Source: SIAJ01 sp963773845
GTDB taxonomy: Bacteria > Planctomycetota > Planctomycetia > Gemmatales > Gemmataceae
DNA length: 64,000 nt
NCBI GenBank assembly: GCA_963773845.1
Contig: CAVZCU010000012.1
Span: 1,302,001-1,366,000, forward strand
Reading direction: 5' to 3'
The translations under genes and the position numbers were made by a program. Below, piece after piece: positions 9,901 through 18,429 of this stretch (positions are counted from its first letter, which is position 1; every line of letters starts with the position of its first letter). The notes beneath the pieces were generated by a model. The model saw nothing but the letters and a program-made list of their open reading frames with translations. It was not told the DNA's origin and did no database searches.

Positions 9901-12900
9901 TCAAGGAGATGGAGGCGTCGTACTCAACGCGTCGCTTGGCAGTAGTTCAACGGGAGCGATCAGCATCACGGGTGATTTGAGTGGTAGCGGCGATATCGCA
10001 CTTGGCTGGGGCGGCCTGACGATCACCCAGGATACGGATTCCACATTTGATGGAGCGATCAGCGGATCGCAAGGACTCACCAAGCTCGGCACGGGGAATC
10101 TGACGCTGACGGGCGCCAGCACCTACTCGGGCAGTACCGCCATTTCCGAAGGCGGATTGCTGGCTGGGAACAGCACCGGCTCGGCAACCGGGACGGGTGC
10201 GGTTACCGTCGATGATGGGACGATCTTTGGCGGCTCGGGCGCTGTCGCCGGGGATGTAATCGTCAGCGGGACGCTGGCGCCGGGCGGCAACGGAGGCGGA
10301 AGCGGCACTCTGGCGATTGGCAACTTGTCCTTCGGGGCGACGGGCACTCGAGCCGTGTTAATCGATCTCAATGGATCAGCACCTGGCACCGGCTACGATC
10401 AATTGTCGGTCACCGGCACTGCCGATCTGACCGGGGCTTCATTGACAATTGGCGTGGTCGAAACCTTCAAGCCCCTATTGACCAACAATTTCGTCATTAT
10501 CGCCAACGACGATGTGGATTCGTTCACTGGGGAATTCTCGGGCTTCACCGACAATTCGACATTCGATATTGGCAACCGAACCTACCAAATTCATTACGCG
10601 GCCGGCGACGGTAATGACCTAGTTTTGAACGTCACGCATATCACTTCGGGACCGCCCGTGAACGTTGTGCCGGGCGATCAACTGACACTGGAAGATACGG
10701 ACATTGTCTTCTCAACGGCCAATGGCAACGCGATCTCCACGGACGATCCCGAGTTCGGCGGCCCGCTGCAAGTCGCGTTGTCAGCGACGAATGGCGTGCT
10801 CACGTTATCAACGGTGAGTGGACTGACATTCACCACGGGCGACGGGACTGCGGACGCGTCGATGACCTTCAATGGCAGCATCGCCGATATCCACGCAGCC
10901 CTCGAGGGACTCCGGTTCACTCCGGATGCCGATTACTTCGGCCCGGCGACCTTGACCATCACGGCGGACGATCAAGGCGGCACCGGCGACGCTCCGCAAT
11001 CCGATACGGACATTGTGAGCATCGACGTGCAGTCCGTGAACGATACGCCGTCGTTCACGGCCGGCGGCAATCAGTCGATACTGGAAGACGCGGGTCCTCA
11101 ATCGGTACCCGCTTGGGCCACAAACATCAGCGTCGGACCATTGAACGAGAGCGCTCAATCGCCGACCTTCCTGGTTAGCACGGACAACGATGCCTTGTTC
11201 AGTGTCCTGCCGTCGATCGATGCCAACGGTAATCTAACCTATACACCTGGCGCCAATTTGAACGGAGTTGCAACCGTCACCGTCCAGCTGATGGACGATG
11301 GTGGAACGGCAAATGGCGCTATTGATACCAGCGATCCCCAGACGTTCACGATCACCGTCCAGTCCGTCAACGACGTCCCGACGTTTGTAAAGGGCGTCGA
11401 TGAGACGGTCAACGAAGATGCGGGAGCACAAACCATCGCGGACTGGGCGACGGCGATTTCGGCCGGACCAAACGAGCCGAGCCAAAACCTGACGTTCCTC
11501 GTTTCGACCGACAACGATGCGCTGTTCTCCGCGTTGCCGGAGGTTGATGCAGCAGGTCAGCTTACCTATACCGCGGCGGCCAACGCCCACGGGAGCGCTA
11601 CAGTTACCGTCCGGCTCATGGATGATGGCGGCACCGCCAACGGCGGAGTCAATACGAGCGATCCGCAGACGTTCACCATCACGGTCAATTCGGTCAACGA
11701 TGCGCCGACTCTCGATCCGATTTCAGACGTTAATATTGATGAAGACGCGACCGAGCAATCGATCGATTTGACCGGCATGACAGTCGGACCGGCCGTGGAG
11801 ATCACGGAGGGTCAGACGATCGCTTCGGTAGCAGCGATCTCGGATAACCCGACGCTCATTCCGAATCCGACCGTCGAATTCGTCGGCGGGGTGTACACGC
11901 TCAAGTTTACCCCGGTGCCCAATGCCGACGGCGTGGCCCACATCTCCGTGACCGTCATGGACGACGGCGGAACGGCAAACGGTGGAGTCGACACGGTCGC
12001 CCAAGTGTTCACGGTCAACGTCGGGTCGGAGCCGGACGTGCCCATTCTCGACACGACGCCGACCACGATGCTGCCCGCGATCCCCCCGAAGACGCTGGAA
12101 ACGACCGGCGTACTCGTTTCCGAGCTAACTGCCAGTGTCGTGGAAGTGGACCAAGGCGACCTCAAGGGCATCGCGATCGTCGCCGTGGATGAGTTGAACA
12201 GCAAGGGCAAGCCGATCGGCACCTGGCAATATAGCCCGGACGGCGGCGTGCACTGGCTCCCCGTGAATTCACCAGCCGTTTCGAACGCGGATGCTTTGCG
12301 ATTGATTGCGGGAGCAAATACGCGAATTCGCTTCCTACCCGCGAAAGGATTCATTGGCTTTGCCAGCCTCAGCTTCAAGGCCTGGGATCAGACCGATGCG
12401 GGCTTGCAAGCCACGCGCGGCGACACGACGACTCCGGGCGACGTCGACTATAGCACCACGACCGAGCAGGCCTGGGTCGCCGTCGGCAGGACGAAGCCGA
12501 CTGTGGATGTGAATGGCGCGACGGTGCTGAAGGCCGTCAAAGAAGACGCCAAATGGTCGGGCGCCTCGCTGGTAAAGAACATCATCGGCATCGCGGGCCT
12601 GGAGACCGGCAAGCCGAATCTCGGCATCGCCATCACTTCGACCGCCGGTTCCGGCGGGCACTGGCAATACTTCCTGGTGAAAGGAAAGTCTTGGGTGAAC
12701 GTTGACAACGTCAGCGACACCAATGCCTTGCTCCTCGGGCCGACCGATCGCCTCCGGTTTATCCCGGATCACGATGCGGACGGGGAAGGGCATCTCACCT
12801 TCAAGACCTGGGATCAAACCACCGGCACGCACGGAACGTTAGTAGATCCGACCGGCAGCACGGCGTTCGGGGTCAACCCGGGCACGACGGTCCTGGACAT

Positions 12901-13703
12901 CACGGCGATTAACGATGCCCCAGTCCTGAACCTCAGCGTGCCGGCGATCTTGGATCCGATCCCAGCGGGCGGAACCACGGGCGACGGCGTCACGTTTGCA
13001 TCGTTAATGTCCGCGACCGATGCCGAAGGAGCTAACGTCGGCATCGTCATCGTTGCTACCAAGGGCGGTTCGTGGCAATATCGTCCCGCCGGCGGTCCGA
13101 ACTGGTTGGATGTCGGCAAGGTATCGTCGGGCAAGGCATTGTTCCTGGATGCCGACACGGAAGTTCGACTGGCCAACGCGTTGGCCGGTCCGGCGAGCTT
13201 GTCGTTCAAGGCCTGGGATCGAACGAACTTTATCGCCCCGGGCAGCATCGGCCCGGTCCGCGGTACGACCGCCAGCAAGCAAATCGAGATTCTCACGGTC
13301 GCGGTGGGCAACCAGGCTCCGAGCCTGACGGTGACGAATCCGGTCATCGCCCACGCTGGAAAACCGGTTCCAGTCAAGTCGTTGCTCGGCGTCATCACTG
13401 ACACGGCGCAGCGCGCTCAAGGGAATTGCAGTAACGGGACTGACGCAGACCAACGGGACTTGGGAATACTCCATCGGGCACAACGTTTGGATTGCCTTTG
13501 GCAGTGTTTCCGAAGCGTCGGCCGTTCTGCTGAAGGACACGAACCTGATTCGGTTTGTATCCAACGGTTCCGGCACATCGACGCTTCAGTTCAAGGCCTG
13601 GGACCAGACGGCCGGCCAGGCCGGCGATGTTGGCGTGAACACGACAGCGGGTGTCTTGGATTCATTCAGCGCGGCAACGGATACGGCAACCATCACCGTT
13701 TGA
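6983..13703 (+). CDS. Giant repetitive surface protein, fragment 3 of 3 (C terminus)
   Basis: Largest part of the gene begun at 3751. In order: the end of repeat unit 1 (to ~7985); repeat unit 2 (~7986-10640), which ends in an autotransporter-passenger-like motif (GLTKLGTGNLTLTGASTYSG); a cadherin-like module; about three ~99-residue modules sharing LMDDGGTANG and NDVPTF-like joints; then four ~150-residue modules sharing WQY...LSFKAWDQT. Near 13408 another one-base shift occurs. The frame as read runs on to 13873 in unrelated sequence, whereas the +1 frame continues the last module (NGTWEYSIGHNVWIAFG through QFKAWDQTAG) and stops at 13701-13703, taken here as the true end. Likely an adhesin or matrix protein. 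No C-terminal sorting signal was recognised. Confidence 0.75.
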
Positions 13704-13864
13704 CGTGCGGCCGGCAAAGAGGCTCGCGACTACGCGGAAGGAAACATTTTCGCGTGGTCGAGCGACATGCAATCTCATTTGGTGCGGGTCGGGCTCGGCA
13801 TCCATCGTGCCCGCCCCGATTGGGAAAGTGTGCCGAAGGCCTCCGGCGTCGGCAAATTCACTGT

Positions 13865-14179
13865 CTATTTTGATTTCTTGGCAGGCAAATGAACTTCACG
13901 AAGTGTTCTGTTGTTGCCTGCGATCAAGAGTTTGAGCATGACACCGGCCACGAGCCGGTCGTCCTTGATGCCCCGGTCGCTGACCCCACCCTTGGGGCCG
14001 ATGAACTTGGTCTCGTTGTTCACGTCGAAATTCTTGACTCCGTCAAGCGTTTTAACCGTCAAGACATTCTTCTTCACGTCGACCTTTACTAATTTGGCGG
14101 TGACCTCCTTGTCGGCTGCCATGGCGGTTGCGCCGACAAGACCGAGCAATGCAGCGATTGTGATCAGTCCGCGTAGCAT
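13865..14179 (-). CDS. Small secreted protein of unknown function
   Basis: The 104-residue product has a clear signal peptide (MLRGLITIAALLGLVGATAMA) followed by a small, charged, beta-rich domain that contains VKKNVLTVKTLDGVKNFDV and ends in KKSK. I do not recognise a named family; short secreted proteins of this pattern are frequent in planctomycetes. The start at 14179 was preferred over a longer frame because AAAGGAG stands seven bases before it and the signal peptide begins there. It converges with the giant surface-protein gene. The gap of about 160 bases between the two stops has no obvious terminator. Confidence 0.7.
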   Translation of the reverse strand: MLRGLITIAALLGLVGATAMAADKEVTAKLVKVDVKKNVLTVKTLDGVKNFDVNNETKFIGPKGGVSDRGIKDDRLVAGVMLKLLIAGNNRTLREVHLPAKKSK

Positions 14180-14751
14180 GGTGAGGCTCCTTTGGTAGGT
14201 GGACACAGCCATACGTAGACGGCAAGCCAAACTTGTCAACATCGTGGCGCCGAGAGATGGAGCCCAAAGGTGCGTGCCGGCGTTAACGGTCGCCGCTTTC
14301 GGGGGTCGATTGTTTACCTCGCGGTTCAAGGGAGCAGCTCACGCGATCGGCGTGCAGTTTTTCGGCGTCATTTCGACCGGCTAAGCGCCGGCGAAAACGT
14401 TCGGATAGAGAAGCTGATGGCTATGGCATCGCCGGCACGAATAGGTCAACTGTTCAATCCGTGTGCATATGCATTCGAATGGCCCCGTTCTCCGGCCGCC
14501 CGACTCCGACAAAGAGTGACGACTGAAGGAACGGGGCCATTAGCTATAACGGCATTACGGGCATTTATCCGCCGCGGAATTGACCCCGTTTGCCACGAGG
14601 CCCGCAACGTCCGTGGCAACTTCGGTCGGAATCGGGCGGGTCCAACGCACCAAGCCATAATCGTCGAACGATCGGGCGGGGTTGCCGCGGTACAGAGGCA
14701 TTCGTCAAGCGGCTATAAGGTCGTCGGCGGGTTGAATTCGGCGGAGACCAC
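14180..14751. other. Intergenic, nothing firm recognised
   Basis: A 570-base divergent gap between the small secreted protein (minus) and the aldo/keto reductase (plus). It must hold promoters for both, but no convincing boxes, hairpins or small genes were seen. Weak open frames on both strands lack ribosome sites. Confidence 0.4.
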
Positions 14752-15600
14752 ATGTCGGAGCGACAACTATTGATCGGCGGCATCGGCATCCCTCGATTCC
14801 TTTACGGTACAGCCTGGAAGGAAGACGATACCAAGCGTCTGGTCGAGCTGGCCATCGAGCAGGGTTTTCGCGGTATTGATACGGCCAACCAACGCCGGCA
14901 TTACCATGAAGCCGCCGTCGGAGAAGCAATCGCCGGTGCGGTGAATCGCGGGCTATTGTCGCGGGCCGATTTATTCTTGCAGACCAAGTTCACCTTCCGG
15001 TCCAGTCAAGATCATCGTCTGCCATACGATCCCAATGCATCGATTCCGGACCAGGTCGAACAATCATTTGTCAGTTCGTGTACGCACCTGGGCGCCGACG
15101 TCATCGACTCATATTTGCTGCACGGTCCATCCCAGCGCGTGGGTTTGAGTTCGGACGACTTGTCAGCGTGGCGAGCGATGGAGGCGATCCACGATAGTGG
15201 CCGGGTGCGGGCGTTGGGCGTGAGCAACGTTTCCCTGGACCAACTACGAGCGTTTTGTCAGCATGCACGGATTCCGCCCCGCTTCGTTCAGAACCGCTGC
15301 TTTGCAGTTCGCGGTTGGGATCGACAAATCCGAGAGTTCTGTCGGAAGTCTGGGATTCTCTATCAGGGCTTTTCGCTGTTGACGGCAAATCGCGAAATCC
15401 TGACCCACCCCGAAATCGCGCGAATCGGACAACGCTATTCTCGGTCGGCCAGCCAAATCATTTTTCGGTCCGCAATCCAGATTGGCATGCTTCCTTTGAC
15501 GGGAACGACCAGTGGCGAACACATGCGCGAAGATCTCGATACACTCGACTTCGAATTGACACCGGAAGAGATCGAACGCATGGAATCCTTGGTCGGCTAG
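14752..15600 (+). CDS. Aldo/keto reductase
   Basis: The 282-residue protein is an NAD(P)H-dependent aldo/keto reductase with a TIM-barrel fold. Visible catalytic positions are Asp in GFRGIDTAN (about residue 43), Lys in LFLQTKFTF (about 77) and His in DSYLLHGP (about 121). The usual catalytic Tyr sits in an atypical context (RRHYHEAAVGEAI instead of a YGNE-like motif). The C-terminal cofactor-binding stretch reads GTTSGEHMREDLD. The substrate cannot be predicted. It appears to be transcribed alone: the upstream gap is 570 bases and an inverted repeat lies just downstream. Confidence 0.9.
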   Translation: MSERQLLIGGIGIPRFLYGTAWKEDDTKRLVELAIEQGFRGIDTANQRRHYHEAAVGEAIAGAVNRGLLSRADLFLQTKFTFRSSQDHRLPYDPNASIPDQVEQSFVSSCTHLGADVIDSYLLHGPSQRVGLSSDDLSAWRAMEAIHDSGRVRALGVSNVSLDQLRAFCQHARIPPRFVQNRCFAVRGWDRQIREFCRKSGILYQGFSLLTANREILTHPEIARIGQRYSRSASQIIFRSAIQIGMLPLTGTTSGEHMREDLDTLDFELTPEEIERMESLVG

Positions 15601-15657
15601 TCGAGCGAATCAAGCAGTATTGCCTGCAATTTCGCGGATATTTACCTTCGTTGCCGG

Positions 15658-15753
15658 CGGAGCCTGAAGCGTGAGCGAAGGCGACGCCGAAATTGCCAGT
15701 GGATGCGGTCAACCGCGGGGCCATGATCGCCTTCGCTCACGCTTCAGGCTCCG
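15658..15753. repeat. Inverted repeat with 27-bp perfect arms
   Basis: Arms 15658-15684 and 15727-15753 are exact reverse complements (core GCCTGAAGCGTGAGCGAAGG), with a 42-base loop. It lies right after the aldo/keto reductase gene and could act as a bidirectional terminator or be a dispersed palindromic element. Confidence 0.85.
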
Positions 15754-15880
15754 CTGTGGCCAATTCCAAAACACACCCTTAGAGTTCCTGAGTGTTGTAA
15801 AAAACTGTTGTCAACTAGACTTGTAGTCTGTAATCCTAAGCCCTTAGGTCATTCCCTCGTTTCACTCCTCCGAGACATTC

Positions 15881-16192
15881 ATGGCAAAGTCTAAGGTCAA
15901 CAAGTCCCAAGCCATCCGCGACGTTTTCGCTGAAGATCCGAAAATCAAGACCCGGGACGTGGTAGCCCGGCTGGCCGAGAGGGGAATCAAAGTTGCGCCA
16001 ACGCTCGTCTACTTCGTTAAAAATCAGCAGAACAAGAAACGGCGGCGGCAAAAGCGCGAGCAGGCCTTCGCATCGGCTCAAAAGTCCGGCGCCGCTAGCC
16101 CAGTCAATGTGGTGCTCCGACTGAAGGCATTGGCTCAGGACCTTGGCGGCTACAAGACACTGAAGCAGCTGGTCGACGCACTGGCCGAGTAA
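15881..16192 (+). CDS. Small basic protein, possibly DNA-binding
   Basis: The 103-residue protein is strongly basic in its first two thirds. Residues 5-45 (QAIRDVFAEDPKIKTRDVVA and following) look like a small helix-turn-helix-type helical domain. Then comes a Lys/Arg-rich stretch (KKRRRQKREQ) and a short C-terminal helix pair with LKALAQDLGGYKTLKQLV. I recognise it only as a type of short protein common in planctomycetes, with no assigned function. A nucleic-acid-binding role is inferred from charge and helix content. The gene sits between two palindromic repeats (15658-15753 and 16198-16333) with no near neighbour on its strand. Confidence 0.7.
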   Translation: MAKSKVNKSQAIRDVFAEDPKIKTRDVVARLAERGIKVAPTLVYFVKNQQNKKRRRQKREQAFASAQKSGAASPVNVVLRLKALAQDLGGYKTLKQLVDALAE

Positions 16193-16197
16193 ATCAC

Positions 16198-16333
16198 CTA
16201 GAGACTGTTTCACAAGTAGGTCCGGCGAGCCGAGCCGGACCGCCTTGCACACGGGAATGGCATCATGTGGTCTTTGCGGCTGGCGCCCTGGTCCGCCTCG
16301 GCTCGGCGGACCTGCTTGTGAAACAGTCTCTAG
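16198..16333. repeat. Palindromic MITE-like element
   Basis: A ~136-bp element with 19-bp terminal inverted repeats (CTAGAGACTGTTTCACAAG) followed by near-palindromic inner arms (AGGTCCGGCGAGCCGAGCCG on the left, a close complement on the right). It encodes nothing. The inner arms recur in the tandem repeat at 60641-60890, so this is a dispersed family. It may be a non-autonomous mobile element. Confidence 0.75.
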
Positions 16334-16366
16334 TGCTTTGTTCACGCTTAATTGACGGTAGGGGCG

Positions 16367-16413
16367 GTCGCCAGACTTCCGTGACCGGCCATCGTTCCCG
16401 GAAGTCTGGCGAC
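16367..16413. repeat. Inverted repeat with 14-bp arms
   Basis: GTCGCCAGACTTCC at 16367-16380 pairs exactly with 16400-16413 around a 19-base loop. Weaker pairing extends outward through GTAGGGG. It lies upstream of the DUF885 gene. Confidence 0.65.
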
Positions 16414-16598
16414 TTCCCCTACGACTCATCCCCGCATTTAAGCTTGAACAAGGAACTAGCCGCGTTGCGGAAAGAGCAATCGATCGATGCCGCACAGGGA
16501 GTTCTTGTCGAAATCCCTGTGTGCTCGATCGGCTTGCCTGTCATATCATGCTCTCCACTCTCCTGCCAAATTATTATCCCCCGTCGATGGCGCCTCCT

Positions 16599-17855
16599 AT
16601 GTCGAAACCGATCCGTCTCGGTATCTTGCTGGCCGCAATGGTTGCGGCATCGCAATCTCAATTGGAAGCGGCCGAGCGAAATCAAAATCGCTTTCAAGCG
16701 TTTGTCGACGATTACTACCAGTCGCTGTTTGCCTGGGACCCCACGCAAGCGACCTATGCCGGCATCCATTCCGCCGACGATCGGTTGGCAAATCTCTCAG
16801 CCCCGAACGTCGCCCGTCGCGTCCAAGCCCTCAAGAACTTGCGCGATCGACTACAGGCGCTCCAGGCCAAGAAGCTGACCGACGACGAACGCATTGATTC
16901 CATCGTTCTCGATCACGCCATTCAAGCTGAGCTATTGGATTTGCAAGTCGTCCGCGATTGGAAGCGAAATCCGGTTCTGTATCTCACCAAGCCGGCCGAA
17001 GCCATTGACCTCTTGATGAAACGATCATTCGCCTCGTCGCATGAGCGGGTCCAAAAAATCATTGGCCGGCTCCGGGCCACCCCGCCATTACTTGCCGCCC
17101 TGAAGGCCAATGTCGAAAACCCGCCTAAGGAATTTGCCGATCTGGCTCTGATCGTGGCCAAGGGATCGGTCTCTTTTTTCAAGACCGACCTGGCGGACTG
17201 GGCCCATGTCGCCGCGGCAAAAGATGCCAAGTTGCTTGCGGATTTTCAAAGAGCCAATACGGCCGTGATCGCGGGATTCGAGGAAATCACCAAATGGATC
17301 GAATCGGATCTGTTGCCGAAGGCAAAGGGCTCCTATGCGATCGGCGCCGATAACTTCGTGGCCAAGCTCGCTGCCGAAGAAATGCTCGACATTCCGTTGG
17401 ACAAACTTCTTGCAATCGGTGAAGCCAATCTGAAACGCGACCGTGATGCGTTCCTGGCCACCGCCGCCAAGATTGATTCCAGGCATGCTGCGAAGGAGGT
17501 TCTGGCCCGACTCACCGAGGACCATCCGGCGCCCGATGCCTTGGTCGCCGCCACGAAGGCGACCATCGAACGAACCCGCCAATTCCTGATTGACAAGAAG
17601 ATCGTCACGGTTCCTTCGGAAGTGCGGCCCACGATAGCGGAGACGCCTCCCTTCATGCGCACCGGCGGATTTGCGTCGATGGATACACCCGGAGCGTATG
17701 AGACCAAGGCGACCGAAGCCTTTTATTACGTCACTCCGCCGGAAACGAATTGGAGCCGCGCCGAAAGTCCGAACACTTGCGACAGTTTAATCGGACCGGA
17801 ATGGACATCATTACGATTCACGAAGCGTTTCCGGGCCATTACATTCAATTCCTGA
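16599..17855 (+). CDS. DUF885 peptidase-like protein, N-terminal fragment
   Basis: First part of a secreted DUF885 protein of about 578 residues, close to the usual family size. The ATG at 16599 begins a signal peptide (KPIRLGILLAAMVAA, cleavage near EAAE). Helical DUF885 sequence follows: YYQSLFAWDPTQATYAGIH early, then IGADNFVAKLAAEEML and FYYVTPPE late. The register is lost near 17765, and the last ~30 codons of this frame are spurious. The remaining domain, including the metal-site-like motif, is in the frame that follows. The gene is probably intact in the organism. Confidence 0.75.
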   Translation: MSKPIRLGILLAAMVAASQSQLEAAERNQNRFQAFVDDYYQSLFAWDPTQATYAGIHSADDRLANLSAPNVARRVQALKNLRDRLQALQAKKLTDDERIDSIVLDHAIQAELLDLQVVRDWKRNPVLYLTKPAEAIDLLMKRSFASSHERVQKIIGRLRATPPLLAALKANVENPPKEFADLALIVAKGSVSFFKTDLADWAHVAAAKDAKLLADFQRANTAVIAGFEEITKWIESDLLPKAKGSYAIGADNFVAKLAAEEMLDIPLDKLLAIGEANLKRDRDAFLATAAKIDSRHAAKEVLARLTEDHPAPDALVAATKATIERTRQFLIDKKIVTVPSEVRPTIAETPPFMRTGGFASMDTPGAYETKATEAFYYVTPPETNWSRAESPNTCDSLIGPEWTSLRFTKRFRAITFNS

Positions 17856-18334
17856 ATTCCAAGAAGTACCCAACCAAAGTGCGCAAGCTTTACACCTGCG
17901 GCACCAACGTCGAGGGTTGGGCCCATTATTGCGAGCAAATGTGCGTCGATGAGGGCTACGGCAACGGCGATCCCAAATACCGGCTGGCCCAACTGCACGA
18001 AGCGCTTCTCTGCGACTGCCGGTACGTCGTCGGCATCAAATTGCATACCGCTGGATGGACCGTCGAGCAGGGCAAACAGTTCTTCGTCGAACAAGGGTTT
18101 ATCGAGCCGGAGGTGGCCTTCCAAGAATCGCGGCGCGGCACTTACAACCCGACCTACCTCTATTACACACTTGGGAAGCTGCAAATTCTCAAACTTCGCG
18201 AGGACTTCAAAAGAGCGAAAGGGAAGGACTTCAACCTTCAGAAATTCCACGACGACTTTGTCCGTCAAGGTGGATTGCCCATCAAGCTTATCCGGCGAAT
18301 CATGCTGCCAGGCGATAATGGACCTAGTTTGTAG
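17750..18334 (+). CDS. DUF885 peptidase-like protein, C-terminal fragment
   Basis: Continuation of the DUF885 gene; the reading frame resumes near 17765 with EHLRQFNRTGMD. It contains HEAFPGHYIQF, the HExxxGH motif that is the hallmark of this family and is thought to bind a metal ion. CGTNVEGWAHYCEQM and the Tyr-rich YNPTYLYYTLGKLQ follow, both typical of DUF885. Together the two fragments give a complete protein that may be a carboxypeptidase-like hydrolase in the periplasm. The stop is about 95 bases before the start of the GH2 gene. Confidence 0.8.
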   Translation: MEPRRKSEHLRQFNRTGMDIITIHEAFPGHYIQFLNSKKYPTKVRKLYTCGTNVEGWAHYCEQMCVDEGYGNGDPKYRLAQLHEALLCDCRYVVGIKLHTAGWTVEQGKQFFVEQGFIEPEVAFQESRRGTYNPTYLYYTLGKLQILKLREDFKRAKGKDFNLQKFHDDFVRQGGLPIKLIRRIMLPGDNGPSL

Positions 18335-18429
18335 TATGGCGCAGCGGGATCGAGCTCGCACAGCGGATGGCTAGCACCATCCGCGTTCGGTTCGTTGTGA
18401 GCGCCGTCGCCGCCTTTTTGGATCGATCG

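Noticed and set aside
3751..13703. Surface protein as a decayed pseudogene
   Set aside because: Three indels in 10 kb match the frequency in ordinary enzymes in the window, and the sequence between them is well conserved, so assembly errors are more likely.
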